Positions 23,431-35,400 of a DNA stretch of 64,000 nucleotides are shown here, in pieces. Every line of letters starts with the position of its first letter. Position 1 is the stretch's first letter. The notes under the pieces are model-generated. The model saw only the letters and a list, made by a program, of their open reading frames with translations. It was not told the DNA's origin and searched no databases. This DNA comes from Epichloe hybrida. Lineage: Eukaryota; Ascomycota; Sordariomycetes; Hypocreales; Clavicipitaceae. The position numbers and the translations under genes are program-made. The stretch is taken from contig JAFEKR010000006.1 in NCBI GenBank assembly GCA_019022495.1, positions 3,410,001 through 3,474,000 on the forward strand. The letters are read 5' to 3'.

Positions 23431-25184
23431 ACTAAGCAGCTAGTTCACGGACATAGAGGTGTATTTAATAGAGTTTAGATAGTAGTAGTAACATATAAAG
23501 AAAAAAAAAATCTAGATAATTTCTCAGATAACCTAACTCATAGCTACTTCGCACTAATCACTCTATTAACACGTTAGGCGCCTAACCCTCAGTAATCTCA
23601 CCTATGCTAACAAGGGCAGAGAATTTGTCCTTATTATTAGAAGAATCCCCCTCTTTATATATATACATATAAAGCTTGCTAGGAAGGTCTAGTAGCCTAA
23701 TATAAGTAGGAAGTGCAGATATATTAGTAGTAAGCTACTAGTAAGTTAGCAAAGCTATAAGCTAGAGCGTAAGGAGTACGTATAAATAGAAGGTTTTACG
23801 TAATAAAACATAAGCTATTAGAAATATCTATCTAGACTTCTAGATTAATAGTATTACTAAGCAGTGACATAGTAACTTATTTATTAGCATTAGCCTCATG
23901 TGTAACTTCTACTATAAGCCACGCTTGCCTTACCTAACCACGCTTATTAGCATTTTTAGTAGTTAAGAGCGTATTATAAAGTTTACGTTTTATATATATT
24001 AGACGCTAGTAGTATATTAGTAGTAACTAAGTTATAGAAACAGGGGACATGTATATTATTAAGAAAGTATAGATTATTATTAGGATTACTATAAGCATTA
24101 ATACGCTTAAAGAGCACATAGTATAACTAGGTAAACTAAGCAGGACACTAGTAGTATATTAGTATATGTATTAGTAGTAAGAAAAGGGAGGACATACCCT
24201 AGAATAGTCTTTATTATTTCATAAATAATATATGCATTTTATTAAGTTACTTACATAAGTTAGTAATAACCTATAGTAAGATAGTAGTAAAGTTATACTT
24301 AGGGAATTAGTATACTCTATTAGGATAGATTTACCCTCTATAAGATATTATAGCTCCGCGCTATTACTATCTTTAGGAGTAATTACCTATATTACTACTT
24401 ACTATATATAGTGTATATAAGGAATTTTTATTTTACTAGCACTACTAGCTATAAGTTAGTAAGGTAAGCGCTAGGGGGATATAAATATTATACTTATATA
24501 GAAATTTTAAAAGCTAAACATTTCTTACTAGAAGACTTTATAAGGGATAGTATAGGAGTCTTTACACTAAGGGGAGGTAGTAGTAGTAAAGTAGTTGCTT
24601 ATATTAAAGATATTATTAACTACTAGTAAGTTAGTAGTAATATATTATAAGAAAACTTATAGGTAAAAGGCAAGAAACTAATAATTTAGCGTTTAAGAGA
24701 ATTTAAATATTTTAGATAAAAATAGATATGAATAATAAAGTAACACTATAGGATATTAGTAATTACTATAAGAGAAGCTATAAAGCTACTAGTTTATAAG
24801 TAAGGGTAACTTATAATACTAAGAGAGAATATAAAAGGAAGAAAAAGTATGTAAAAGCAGGGGAAAGTAAGCCTCTTTTATATTAGCCCTAGACCCCTAA
24901 GTAATCTACACGCTATATATAGCTAATCTAGGAATTATAATATTTATAGTTATAGCCGCCACTAGTAAATACGCACGCTAGCTACGAACTCCTAGCAAGA
25001 TTAACATAACATCCCTAATATTAGATAAGAAGTTATTTATTTTAAATAGCACGCATTACCCTATCTATTTAACCTAATTACAAAACTTAATACTAGTAGT
25101 TTACTTACTTAGCACTAATAACTTATTAGATAAAGGTATGTATATTAGAGGTAATAAAGCAGTAAGTGTGCACCTACCTATAAT
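23431..25184 (+). other. Gypsy C segment after the chromodomain, function unknown
   Basis: About 1.75 kb here, continuing after hAT-2 for 186 bp (30158-30343), lies between the chromodomain and the 3' LTR. It is TA-rich and carries no domain I recognise. From about 23620 one plus frame has stops that are nearly all TAA/TAG, the kind RIP makes from CAA/CAG/TGG, so a former additional reading frame is possible. The evidence is weak because RIPed DNA produces such codons everywhere. Confidence 0.4.
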
Positions 25185-25989
25185 CAGAGCATTGTTGTAT
25201 TGTATTGTATTGTATTTTTTGGCCCTTCGATGTATTGTATTGTATTGTATTGCCCTATGTATTGTATTGTGTATTGTATTGTATTAAAAATACAATACAA
25301 TACAATACAATACATACAATACAATGTATTGTTAGGGAAAAATATAAGTGGGGTATTATATAAATTCATTATATAGTAGATTTTTTAAATAATCTAATTA
25401 TAGTATTCTTATTTTTATATATAATTTAGTTATTTATTTAAAAATCTATTAAGTTTTAGCTTATTTAGAAAAGTAAGCTTATTTTAAATATATAATATCT
25501 TAGTAATATTCTTTTATATCTATTTTAAAAAATGATTTTTTTCTTAATATATTAAGGGTCTTTTTATTCTTATATCTATTTTCTATGATTTATTATAATT
25601 ATTTATTATATAAAAATACATTATAATACAATACAATACAATACATTATAATACATTACAATATAATACAATGTATTATTAAAAAGGTAAGGTAGTATAT
25701 ATACTTATTATATAGTAGATTTGTTATATAATCTAAATAAGATATCCTTAAATTTTTATACTATTTAGGTATTTAGTTATAGAATTATAAAGTTTTAGCT
25801 AATTTAGACTATTAAGCTATATATATATATAGGGTAGCTATAAATAGTATTATCTAAACTTAACTTATAGTAAAATTTATTCTTTATATTTTAAAGGTTA
25901 TCCTATCTTTCTAGCTTTTGTTTAGGATTTACTATGCATTTTAATATAGTATTTTTGCTTTAAATATAATATTTACCCTAAAGAAATAA

Positions 25990-26247
25990 TGTTGGATGCA
26001 CCAAGGTCCTGCGCAGGTAATAAATCCCGTATAAATTCGAAGTTAATAATAGTTAGTTTACTAGCTAGGAAAGAGGGAGAAGAGAGGGAAAGTCTAGATG
26101 CTAGAAAAGTAAGCGAAATCTATATATAAGGCACAAAAGGGGGTGGCGAATTAATACAGCCAATTATATCGCGTGCATCGCGCCAGACCTACAATTAGTC
26201 TAGTCTTTGGCTATGATTGAACCAATGAAGATCCAAAGGAATTAACA
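25990..26247 (-). repeat. Copia A derivative, left LTR (3' LTR in element orientation)
   Basis: 258 bp, starts TGTTGGATGC, ends GGAATTAACA. Confidence 0.92.
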
Positions 26248-26591
26248 CTAGCAATCTCTCTTTTTCCTTTGTGGCTAAAGAGCTTAAAAACGTAATAAAA
26301 ATTAGATTAAAGGAAAGTGTATACTAGTGGATCCCTTGATAGGAATCCGCTGCTCTGATTGGCTGTTGTGGCATCGGTTAATTGAATTGATCTATTATTC
26401 CTTGCCCAAGCTCCCGTTTCCTGACATTGCGGGTCTCTTTACCTATCCGTTGATCTATCTGACTTCGTAGATCTTATGCCTTTTATATGATTGACGAAGG
26501 GCTATAATATTAATTATTAGTCTCTTCTCCTTCGTGGTTCCTAGCTTCATAAGGGTCTTGAAGGTCTCGAGGGTCTTGTGCCTCCTTGCTG

Positions 26592-27032
26592 CTAATAATC
26601 TGAATTAACTATAACTAGAGGGATGTTTAATAAGCTTACGCGCGTATGTAATGTAGGCCTTTGTGATATATCCCTACGTAATGTGTTATTCCCCTCGTGG
26701 CTTCCTATCTTGAAGTGTTGTTTAATATTACATGTAGGCATTAAGTCTTTGGGCATCGGGTCTTGATGATCTTCGTATTTAACGGCTTGTTGTTGTTGAT
26801 CTTTGAGGTCTTTGGTTAATTACTCTTGATGATCTTTAGTAATCTTATTAGTGGCTTGTTGGACCTCTTCCTCTGCGAGGAATGCTTCGATTAGCATCCC
26901 CTTGGTAACAATCTCTTTAATTAATGATTCGGCCGCGATCTCTTTAATTAACAATTCAGCCGCGATCTCTTTAATTAACGCTTCGGCCTGGTCCTTAAGG
27001 TTTTCAGGGTCTTTAGGCTCCCTAGTCTTAGG
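26592..27032 (-). pseudogene. Coiled-coil-like reading frame inside the Copia A derivative
   Basis: A 147-codon minus-strand frame with a single internal stop (TAA at 26820-26822). It encodes a Lys/Glu/Gln-rich polypeptide with three tandem 9-residue units LIKEIAAEL, LIKEIAAES, LIKEIVTKG (27-bp period, about 26908-26988), followed by a Gln-rich stretch. It is likely alpha-helical. I do not recognise the family; it could be a displaced part of the Copia gag or captured host coding sequence. It ends just before the RNase H tail, which is in another frame. Confidence 0.45.
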
Positions 27033-27179
27033 CTACAGCGATCTTCTTTCTTCTTAAATTACTTGTTATAAGGTAGCCATAGCTGAAGGACCTTAAGTAA
27101 CGTACATACCACTATCTTGTAAGGAATTGCGTAGCTATTGTATAATCTTACTATTAGCCCTTACGAAGGTATTCTATTG

Positions 27180-27965
27180 AAATGTAGGGAGCTAGTTGCC
27201 AGCTGGCAACAGCTGTACAGGTGCAAGCTCTATGGTCAGGGACCAATAGGGCTGCAACGTTAAATCAATCAACGCAACGCAACGGAAGGTTATGGCAGTT
27301 ATTAACTAATAGAATTCAATTTAGATCACTTTTATGATATCTTATAGAGCAATAGAATTGATTTTAGATACGTTGTACGGGCAATGCGGCTGTTGTTAGT
27401 TAAGAGGACTAGCTATCTAGCTAGTTGAAAAGATCTTCTTCCTCTCATAGACCTACCGACCGTATCGGTGGATCCGGGCCGCTAACGGGGTCTTACAGGC
27501 CACTTTTGATTTTCCGTAAAATTCATTTGTATGCAAAAACCAAAAAATCGACTCACCACCATACTAGCTAGCAACCCGTATGCACCAACTTTTGGTCTAA
27601 AAAATAACCTTGCATAAAGAGAAAGCCCTATCTTTAAGCTTCAATTTGCTATATGTGAAACTTTTGTACAACCTCTAGATAAAGAGAAAATCGTTATCAA
27701 AGATAGCTATAGGGTAAGTTATGTGTAGGGTAACCTGCTTACGTCACCCTAGCTTACGTCACCCTAGCTTACGTCACCCTAGCTTACCTAATTACTAGTG
27801 GCGTAGTTGTAGCCACACTTGTAGCCACAACGCAATTAACTAATTAGTCATCCACACGGTCGGTCGCAGCTGTTAACAGCTGCGACGCAGCCATTGACAG
27901 CTGCCCTCGCGACCGTTAACAGCTGCAGTGCAGCTGTCAGACTTGCAAAGCAAGCTAGTAATAAG
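27180..27965. other. GC-richer palindrome-flanked segment in the Copia A derivative
   Basis: The segment contains seven CAGCTG sites and a perfect 16-bp palindrome at 27195-27210. A perfect 24-bp palindrome lies at 27863-27886, centred on GTTAAC. A 15-bp tandem repeat (unit GCTTACGTCACCCTA, three copies plus part, 27737-27787) lies between them. CpA/TpG are largely intact. No reading frame recognised. It may be a separate small mobile or foldback element, but I found no convincing terminal repeats or duplication. Confidence 0.45.
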
Positions 27966-28254
27966 AAGGTTCTTTAACTAGAAAAGGGCTAAAAATAGGT
28001 CTTATTTTTAACATATTCCTAGACTATCCTTCGAAGTCCTCTAGGAATGATTCCTAGAGGTTATTGTCTCTCTAACCTTAATGCTTACTAAGGTTAATGA
28101 ATCTTACAATCCGGTTATTAAGCTTAAGCTGCGTAGTAGTCTCTGGATCTGGCTTAATGGATTCTTTCTAGTCTTTCGTGAGGGCATAGGAAAGGGGTTA
28201 TAATTACCTTGGTAATTTATCTTTTAAAGGTTAGGGCATTGTGAGGGTAGAAAA

Positions 28255-28266
28255 GGGGGGGGGGGG
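28255..28266 (+). repeat. Homopolymer of 12 G
   Basis: An uninterrupted G run inside the Copia A derivative leader/gag, striking in this AT-rich context and a likely assembly weak point. Confidence 0.8.
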
Positions 28267-28722
28267 TCTCTGTAGATGCCTATTAAAAGGAATAGAGCTT
28301 GTTGTTTAATTGTATTGGATAATATCGTTAGCAACAGTCGTAATGATTGATTTGAGCTAGCTAGCTTGGCTAAGGGTTGTTTTTAACGTCGGGTTTGAAA
28401 TAAATGCCTCGCGGTGATAGATTTGGTTGGTTAGTTGGTTTTCTTGTGATAGACAATAAAATCAATAATTAATAATAATATCCCAGATAGATATAACGAA
28501 GTTATATCCCTAAGCCTAAGGGTTAATAGATTAATTCCTTAGAAGCCTAACAAGCCTGTAACTAGGATTCTAGTCTCTTCCTTTAGTATACTTATGTAGT
28601 TATGCCTCTCTACCATAATGACTATTACGGCATAATAAGGGGTAGTAGCAGTAGTATTTGTAAAAATGTCTTTTCTTGTAATACCTAGCTTATCTATGGT
28701 TATGAAGTTAACCACTAATTAG

Positions 28723-28980
28723 TATTAGATGCACTAAGGTTCTGCGTAGGTAATAAATCCCGTATAAATTCGAAGTTAATAATAGTTAGTTTGCTAGCTA
28801 GGAAAGAGGGAGAAGAGAGGGAAAGTCTAGATGCTAGAAAAGTAGGCGAAATCCGTATATAGGGCATAAAAGGGGGTGGTGAATTGATGTAGCTAATTAT
28901 ATCGCGTGCATCGCGCCGGACCCACAATTGGTCCGGTCTTTGGCCACGATTAAACCGATGAAGATCCGAAGGAATCAACA
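28723..28980 (-). repeat. Copia A derivative, right LTR (5' LTR in element orientation)
   Basis: 258 bp, starts TATTAGATGC (RIPed), ends GGAATCAACA, followed by the AATAA duplication. Confidence 0.92.
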
Positions 28981-30343
28981 AATAATTTATAATTCTAAAT
29001 AAATAAGATTAAAACTCTAATAAAAATATACTTATATATATAAGGAATTTATTATAAAGAGAAAATTGAAATTTATTTAATAAATGCTTCTTTTACTATT
29101 AAGCTATTTTATTATAATTATAATAAATTATATTAGCTTTGAACCTTTTTTAAACTAAAAGAAAAGGAAAAAACCTAGGAAAAGCTTATAAAGAAAAGTT
29201 AAAATATTATATAAAGAATAATCATAATATATATACTATTTTTTTAATATTAAGTAAATAAATAAATAAGCTTTAAAAGTAAGTTTAATTATTTATACTA
29301 CTTTTAGCTTACTTACTTAGTTATATAGTGTTTCTTAAAGTAGGTCTAAAAGTAGGTCTTGTTAAACACTAAAAACCAAGTATAATCCCTTTTTATAGTT
29401 ATATAACTTTAGCTAAGAAGAGGAGGATATATAAAAGTGGGTCTTGTTAAACACTAAAAACCAAGTATAATCCCTTTCTATAGTTATATAACTTTAGCTA
29501 AGAAGAGGAGTATATATAAAAGTGGGTCTAAAAGTGGGTCCTATTAGTTATACTATAAACATAATAATCTCTTTACTTAGTTATGTAATTTTAGTTAAAA
29601 AGAGAGAAATATACTAAAGTAAGTCTTATAGTTATATTAGGACTTACTTTCTATTAGTATAAAATTATAAATAGTATAATATTAAAAACATAAAAAAGAA
29701 AGGAATTTTATTTTATTAATATTTTAAAAAACCTTTAAATACTAAATAATTAATAAGTCTAGCTTTTTCTATAGTAATTTACTTATAAATACTTATATTT
29801 ATATTATATTAATTTATTACTTATTTATTTTTAATTAAACTTTAACACTAATAATATTTTAAGTTATATAAGTAATAGAAGTAATGTATATATATAAGCT
29901 ATTATAAGCTATTATAAGCTATTATAAGCTATTATATTAACTATATATACCTTATAATTAAGGAATTTACTTAAAACTAAAAAAAAAGAAAAAAAATACA
30001 AAACAATACAAATAATATATGTATTGTATTGTATTGTAAAATTTTGGATGTATTGTATTGTGTAATGTATTGTATTGTATTGTATTGTCAATACAATATA
30101 ATATAATACACAATACATCAAATGTATTGTATTGTATTGCAATGCTCTGCCTATAATCTAGTAATCATAAGAAGGGCTACCTAGACCCCTATAATATTTA
30201 TCTTACTATTTAAAGCAAACATAACACTACACACTAATAGTATAGCTAGTAACATAGACATTGCCATAGGTTATGCATAGTAAACACACACTAGTAAAGT
30301 AGCTCTTTATAATTAAGGATAATTATATATTAGGGGGGCAGTA

Positions 30344-30610
30344 TATTAGGGGCATAAAGGCTAGGGAGTCACAGACAGGACAGTCACATAATAGAGCCCT
30401 TAGATAAGCCCTAGATTACATAGATAACTAAGTAGCTACTAGGTAGCTATATATATGTAGTAGGGTATTTAGATAAGGACCACCTATAAGAGTTATAGGA
30501 GGTTAGAGTTTAAGACCTTTATGCACCTACCCCTAAGTAGTAGCTCTCTAGCTACAATTAAGAGTCTTAGCCTTCACTCCGTTTGCATCTCTCCCACCAC
30601 AGTCGTGACA
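30344..30610 (+). repeat. Gypsy C 3' LTR
   Basis: 267 bp. The RIPed start TATTAGGGGC corresponds to TGTCAGGGGC in the 5' copy, and the end TCGTGACA is intact. It is followed directly by the CGGAT duplication. Confidence 0.92.
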
Positions 30611-30615
30611 CGGAT

Positions 30616-30891
30616 ATAATGACAAAAGCATTGCCAAATTCATTACTTTCCTCTTTGATTAATTTGAATGAATTGACAATTTGTGTTAAAGGATAGGTAA
30701 AGAGACTTATAATATTAAGGGACAGGAGCTTAAGCAAGGACTAACGGATTAATTTAATTAACTAATGCCATAATGGCTAATTAGAGCAGCGGATTCTTAT
30801 TAAGGGATTTACTAGTGTATACTTTCCTTTAATCTGATTTTTATTATGTTTTTAAGCTCTTTAGCTACGAAGGAAAAAGAGAGATTGCTAG
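30616..30891 (+). pseudogene. Copia A(+) RNase H C-terminus and 3' region
   Basis: Plus strand reads AMTKALPNSLLSSLINLN, the direct continuation of the RNase H interrupted at 8481. Then comes a non-coding 3' stretch shared, in inverted form, with 26248-26455 of the Copia A derivative. Confidence 0.85.
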
Positions 30892-31148
30892 TGTTAATTC
30901 CTTCGGATCTTCATTAGTTTAATCGTGGCTAAAGACTAGACTAATTATGGGTCCGGCGCGATGCACGCGATATAATTGGCTGCATTAATTCGCCACCCTC
31001 TCTTTTGCCTTACATACGGATTTCGCCCCCTTTTCTAGTATCTAGACTTTCCCTCTCTTCTCTCTCTTTCCTAGCTATCTAACTAACTATTATTGACTTC
31101 AAATTATACGGTATTTATTACCTGCGCAGGACCTTGGTGCATCCAACA
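30892..31148 (+). repeat. Copia A(+) 3' LTR
   Basis: 257 bp, TGTTAATTCC...GCATCCAACA, the reverse complement of the LTR form at 4559-4820. Gypsy D-c gag sequence follows immediately at 31149. Confidence 0.92.
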
Positions 31149-32165
31149 AGTACCCTAGTGTCTAAGGCAAAGGTAAGGGCTTTTACTTCTACCTCTAGGA
31201 GTTTTCCTAACCTTCTTATTAGTCTTTCCTTAGCTTATTATAATTATAAAAGAAATACTCTATACTACTATAGTTATAGTACTATTTTCTTCCTTATAGT
31301 CTATTATTATTTAGGTAGGTAGCTAGGGTCTTTTTCTTATCCTTATCCTTATCTCTTTAGTCCTTATTTAGCTAATGCCCTTATAGGGAGTTATGTCTTT
31401 AGTGTTAAGCTACCTTATATAGCCCCTTCTCTTCTAAATTATTTAGCTTTTACTTATTCTTTAATATTACCTCCTAGAATTACTAGGTAAGTTATATAAT
31501 ATCTTCTTATATTAGACTAGTAATATCTATATATAAGTTAATATAATCTTATAAGTTAGGAAGTAATTTCATAAAGAATATAAAAGCATAAGTCTTTTCT
31601 AGAGTGTATTCTAGGTGTTTCTCTAGTAAATCTAAGTAAATACTAAACTTAATAAGACTCTAGCCCTCCTTTTACTTTATATTTTCTAGCTACGTAGCTA
31701 TTTATATATTATAACTTACAGAGTCTTTAAGCAGCATAAGGGTCTAGTCTTAGAACTTGTCCTAGTTATCCTTAGGATAATCCTAACTATTAGCTAGTTA
31801 TTCTTTAATATATTAGTCCTATCTAGCCTAATAGTTTATATATATATAATTAAGTATAAAGAGAATCTTTTAGTTATCCTAGTAATACTTCTTCTTTACC
31901 CCCTTAAAGGTATAGTTAAGGTTATTAAGCTATATCTTATACTTCTATAGGTTTATAGGATATTAGAGTTTTATAATATTTTAGACCTTAACTTCTTAGC
32001 TACTAAGGCTTAAGGATAAACTATCCTTTTAGCCCCTTTTTACTAGTTCTCTATAAGATTATATTAAGTTAGTAAGCTCCTTTTCTTAATCCTATAGTTC
32101 CTTAAGTTACTTAAGCTAGGTAATTTACTCCTTAACTACTACCTCTTTTATTACTATAGTAAAGG
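31149..32165 (-). pseudogene. Gypsy D-c gag remnant
   Basis: Non-coding in its present state. It is recognised by close similarity to the gag region of Gypsy D-b (48895-49920) and, inverted, of Gypsy D-a (about 38460-39490). Stops occur throughout. Confidence 0.8.
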
Positions 32166-32472
32166 TGTTAGAACAAAAGTGATATTAATCGCGCGTCGCA
32201 GCCGCAATTACCTAGTAGAAGCTTAGGCCGCGCGCGGACCCTACACGTAACCTATAGCCTAGCACGTTAATTAGCTAGGAAATATAGGGACACAAATGCG
32301 TAACCCCTTTTCCCTTTATGTATTATAACTTCTAGCCTTTTACCTCTTTTTTCCTATAACTTAATTAATTATAATAACAAATAACATAGCCTAGAATAGA
32401 TAATCAATAATAATACTATTCTTTAGGCTTATAACTATATTACATTAAATTCAATACCCTATAAATCTAACA
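32166..32472 (+). repeat. Copia B2 5' LTR
   Basis: 307 bp, TGTTAGAACA...AATCTAACA. Confidence 0.92.
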
Positions 32473-35400
32473 CTAATTAGTAGTTACCTTTATAGATAAC
32501 TACATAGTCTTTAAACACCGTAAATTAGTAAGGTTAATTAGAAGAGGTAGCTTATCTAATAATAACTTACCCTATAAAATAGGAGGGCCATATTTAATAA
32601 TAAGTTATACTAATAGAAAGGTATAATATAGCTCTCTTCTTACTTTAGTATTAATATCTATATCTATATAAACTCTAAAACAATAAAGAAAGGTTTAACA
32701 CTAGTAACTAAGCTATCCCCTTATCTTTCTTTATTATACGTTTTATTACGTATTTAAAGTTAACTACCTTACCTTACAATCCTTTACATCTAAAAACATT
32801 ATATAATCACAGTTATACCCCTTTCTCTCCTTATATCACAAGATTTACCTCCCTTAATTAATTAGAATATTAGATATAGCTAGACTATCTAGGACCTCTA
32901 GTTAATTTAGAGTTCCTAGCAAGACTAATAGCTATAATAATACTATAGAAGGCATTAAAACAGGAGATAATAATAAATACCTTAATAAAGGAAAAACCCC
33001 TATTTACACTAACCTATACCCCTATATCTCTATAAGGCTTTAATAATATATTATAGAAAAACTACTCTAATAAATAGGAAGTTCTAAATATAAAGAGATA
33101 AGAATACCTAAGGAAATTAGTCTCTATATCCTTATAAAGACTAAATAATATAAGAAGTAAGGGTTATTTAGAAAAACAATATTCTCTAAATTTAGCAATA
33201 ACTTCTATAAATAGTTAAGGGATAAGTTTATAGAAGGAAGAGACCTTTTATAGAATAGACTTTAAGACTATCTCCTTTATAATAGAGTATATATAACTAT
33301 TAAAAGAGGCACTAAGATAGTAAATAACCTTAAAGAAGTAGTAAAATAAAAAGAATTTAGATTTTAGACTCTTAAAGAAATTAAAGAGGCTAGGAAGAAG
33401 TATATAGGCTTTTAAAAGAACTTATAAAATAAAGAGTTCTTCTATAATTTACTAGATAATAGTAATATTAGAACTAGGTAACCTACCTTATTACCTTGCT
33501 TATTAGTATAATTACTATTAAAAGGATTAATAAGCTAGACTCCCCTAGGAAGACTAAGTTAATCCCCTCTAGGAAGGCCTAGCTAATCTCCCTTAGGAAG
33601 GTTAATTAACCTAGAGTTAAGACTACCTAAGGATACTATTCGTAAGTATCTATAGGTAACTCCCTTACCTATACCTTTACTAGAGGTAAGTTAGTAGTAT
33701 TACCTTAGTAATACTACTAATAATGCCCCTAAGTAAGAGAGTTACTAATAGAGGTAACCTATACTATCTAGGGCTAGTAGTGCCTCTATTAGCATAGCTT
33801 AAAGAGCTATAATTCCTTCTTCCTAATATAAGGAAGAGGAGGATTAAAGGGAATAATAAGCCCTAAGGGTACTACCTTTAAAGCTACCCCCTTACTTCCT
33901 AAAACCCCTACTACCCCTTCTATAAATATAAAGGGAAATACCTAGAGGACCCTAATAAACCTAGAGACCTTTACTAAAGCAAATTATTAACCTATCTAAG
34001 GTATACCCTAAAGAATAACTTTATAGCGCTAATAACTATAATATCCTTAAATTAAAGCTTTAAACATTCTATAGAAAGTATAAGTTACTTAATATCTAGC
34101 CTAAATAAGCGGGTTATACTTTTAAGGTTATACTTAAGAGTAAAGCACTATAATACTATATAGACTACCTCTCTAAACCTAGATAACTATAAGATCTCCC
34201 TACGCTTATTAGCTATATAAGAGAATAATTTAAAACTAAGGATATATAGTAAAGATATTTACTAGAGTAAAATAATACTTCCCTATAAGAAATAGTAAAT
34301 AATAACCTAAGTAAGTTAATAATTAAATACTTTAATAAACTTATAGAAAGACTAGCTATCTTATAATAAGCAGTGCCTAAAGTAAGCTAAACTAAAGGGG
34401 CACTCCAAAATTAACTTATTAAAGCCTATTATAGTATTCTAGAGTGTAAAGGAGTGATTATAAATCTACTAGATAGACTATAAGAGTTTTGTGAATAGAT
34501 TAGAATAATACTTTATCTTATTAAGGAAGAGAAAAAAAACCATTAATAGTTCCTAACTAAAGCTATAACCCTAGAGTAATTCTAGACTAACTAAAGATAT
34601 AATAGGAATAGAAAAGAGACCTAATACCCCTTAAAACTATAAGAAAAAGAAAGTACTCCCTATATAAAGAAGTGCTATATATATAGTAAGGAAGGATGCT
34701 AGTTATCTAAGTACCTTAAAGAGAACTATAAGAAAGCGTTTTAATACTTTAAGAATCACTACCTTACAAATCTAACTAATAACTTATATTATTTATTCCT
34801 TACTTAGTATAAGGGAAAATATAAGTCCTAACCCCCTATTAATAATAAAATTACTTAGTATATAAAGAGTATTAGATTTAATAATAGCCCTAATAATATA
34901 GATAGGCTAGTACTTATAAGCTTCTTTACTTATAAAACCTAGATTAATAGTAAAAGAATGGTTTAATTTCTAATAAGGTAAGTAACTTATTATAGTCTAA
35001 GTAAAGAAGACCTCTTTTAGTAAGAACTTATAAATAAAGCCCTAGTAATGTTTATATTAGAAGATTTCTATTCCTATGCAATATTCTAAGGGATTATGCC
35101 TAATATAGGAGCCGCAAAGTTCTCTATAGCAGGGCACCCTTAATTCCTTACTTTGTAATATTAGATACCTATATTATAGCTTAATAAATTAATAGAGAAG
35201 AAGGTATTAGTTAGGTTTAGCGTAAGAGACCTAATTATTACGCTTAGAGCAGCTATAGTGCCTACTCCCTTTAGAAACATTCTCTTTTAAGTTATCCCTA
35301 TAAACACTCTATTTCTCTTATCCCTTAATAATATAAACTATCTAAAGATTAACTTTAATATCTCTAAGAACACGCTATAATAAGGAAATATTAAAGTCCT

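Larger units (their letters stand above)
25990..28980 (-). mobile_element. Copia A derivative: 2,991-bp deleted, chimeric LTR element
   Basis: 258-bp Copia A LTRs at both ends and the TSD AATAA at 25985-25989 and 28981-28985. In minus orientation: 5' LTR 28723-28980, leader matching about 4200-4558, a piece of gag to about 28010, then about 1.4 kb with no counterpart in the other Copia A copies. The RNase H tail follows (about 26555-26300), then the 3' LTR 25990-26247. Most of pol is missing, so it was non-autonomous. The middle is less AT-rich and less RIPed than anything around it. Confidence 0.88.
25185..30149 (-). mobile_element. hAT-2: second hAT copy, carrying a nested Copia A derivative
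   Basis: Terminal inverted repeats CAGAGCATTG/CAATGCTCTG with the 8-bp TSD CCTATAAT at 25177-25184 and 30150-30157. It is inverted relative to hAT-1. Removing the 2,991-bp Copia A derivative and its 5-bp duplication leaves 1,969 bp, compared with 2,176 bp for hAT-1. The AT-rich interior is almost identical to hAT-1 (for example 25545-25700 against the complement of about 22140-22290, with only a couple of transitions). Inserted in the post-chromodomain segment of Gypsy C. No coding capacity seen. Confidence 0.92.
8482..30610 (+). mobile_element. Gypsy C: chromodomain Gypsy element, 22.1 kb with nested insertions
   Basis: Bounded by 267-bp LTRs (8482-8748 and 30344-30610) and a perfect 5-bp TSD, CGGAT, at 8477-8481 and 30611-30615. 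A purine run at 30330-30340 precedes the 3' LTR as a polypurine tract. Subtracting Copia B1, the mini-LTR element, hAT-1 and hAT-2 with their TSDs leaves about 7.82 kb. Domain order is gag zinc knuckle, protease, RT, RNase H, integrase, chromodomain, so it is a chromovirus-type Ty3/Gypsy element. Heavily RIPed. Confidence 0.92.
5210..31148 (+). mobile_element. Copia A(+): plus-strand Copia element split by Gypsy C
   Basis: Host element of the left part of the tower. The pol sequence at 5210-8481 stops at 8481 inside a Copia RNase H. It resumes at 30616 with the next residues of the same domain (GNDNPAD, then AMTKALPN), followed by the 3' LTR 30892-31148. The gap is filled exactly by Gypsy C with a CGGAT duplication. 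The 5' end is lost beyond hAT-3 and the window edge. The element was itself inserted in Gypsy D-c, whose gag sequence begins directly at 31149. Confidence 0.85.

Noticed and set aside
26851..27057. Plus-strand 68-codon frame
   Set aside because: It is the antisense shadow of the more protein-like minus-strand frame with LIKEIAAE repeats.
8482..30610. A single unusual 22-kb giant element
   Set aside because: Each interruption has its own termini and target duplication, and the host domains rejoin across them.
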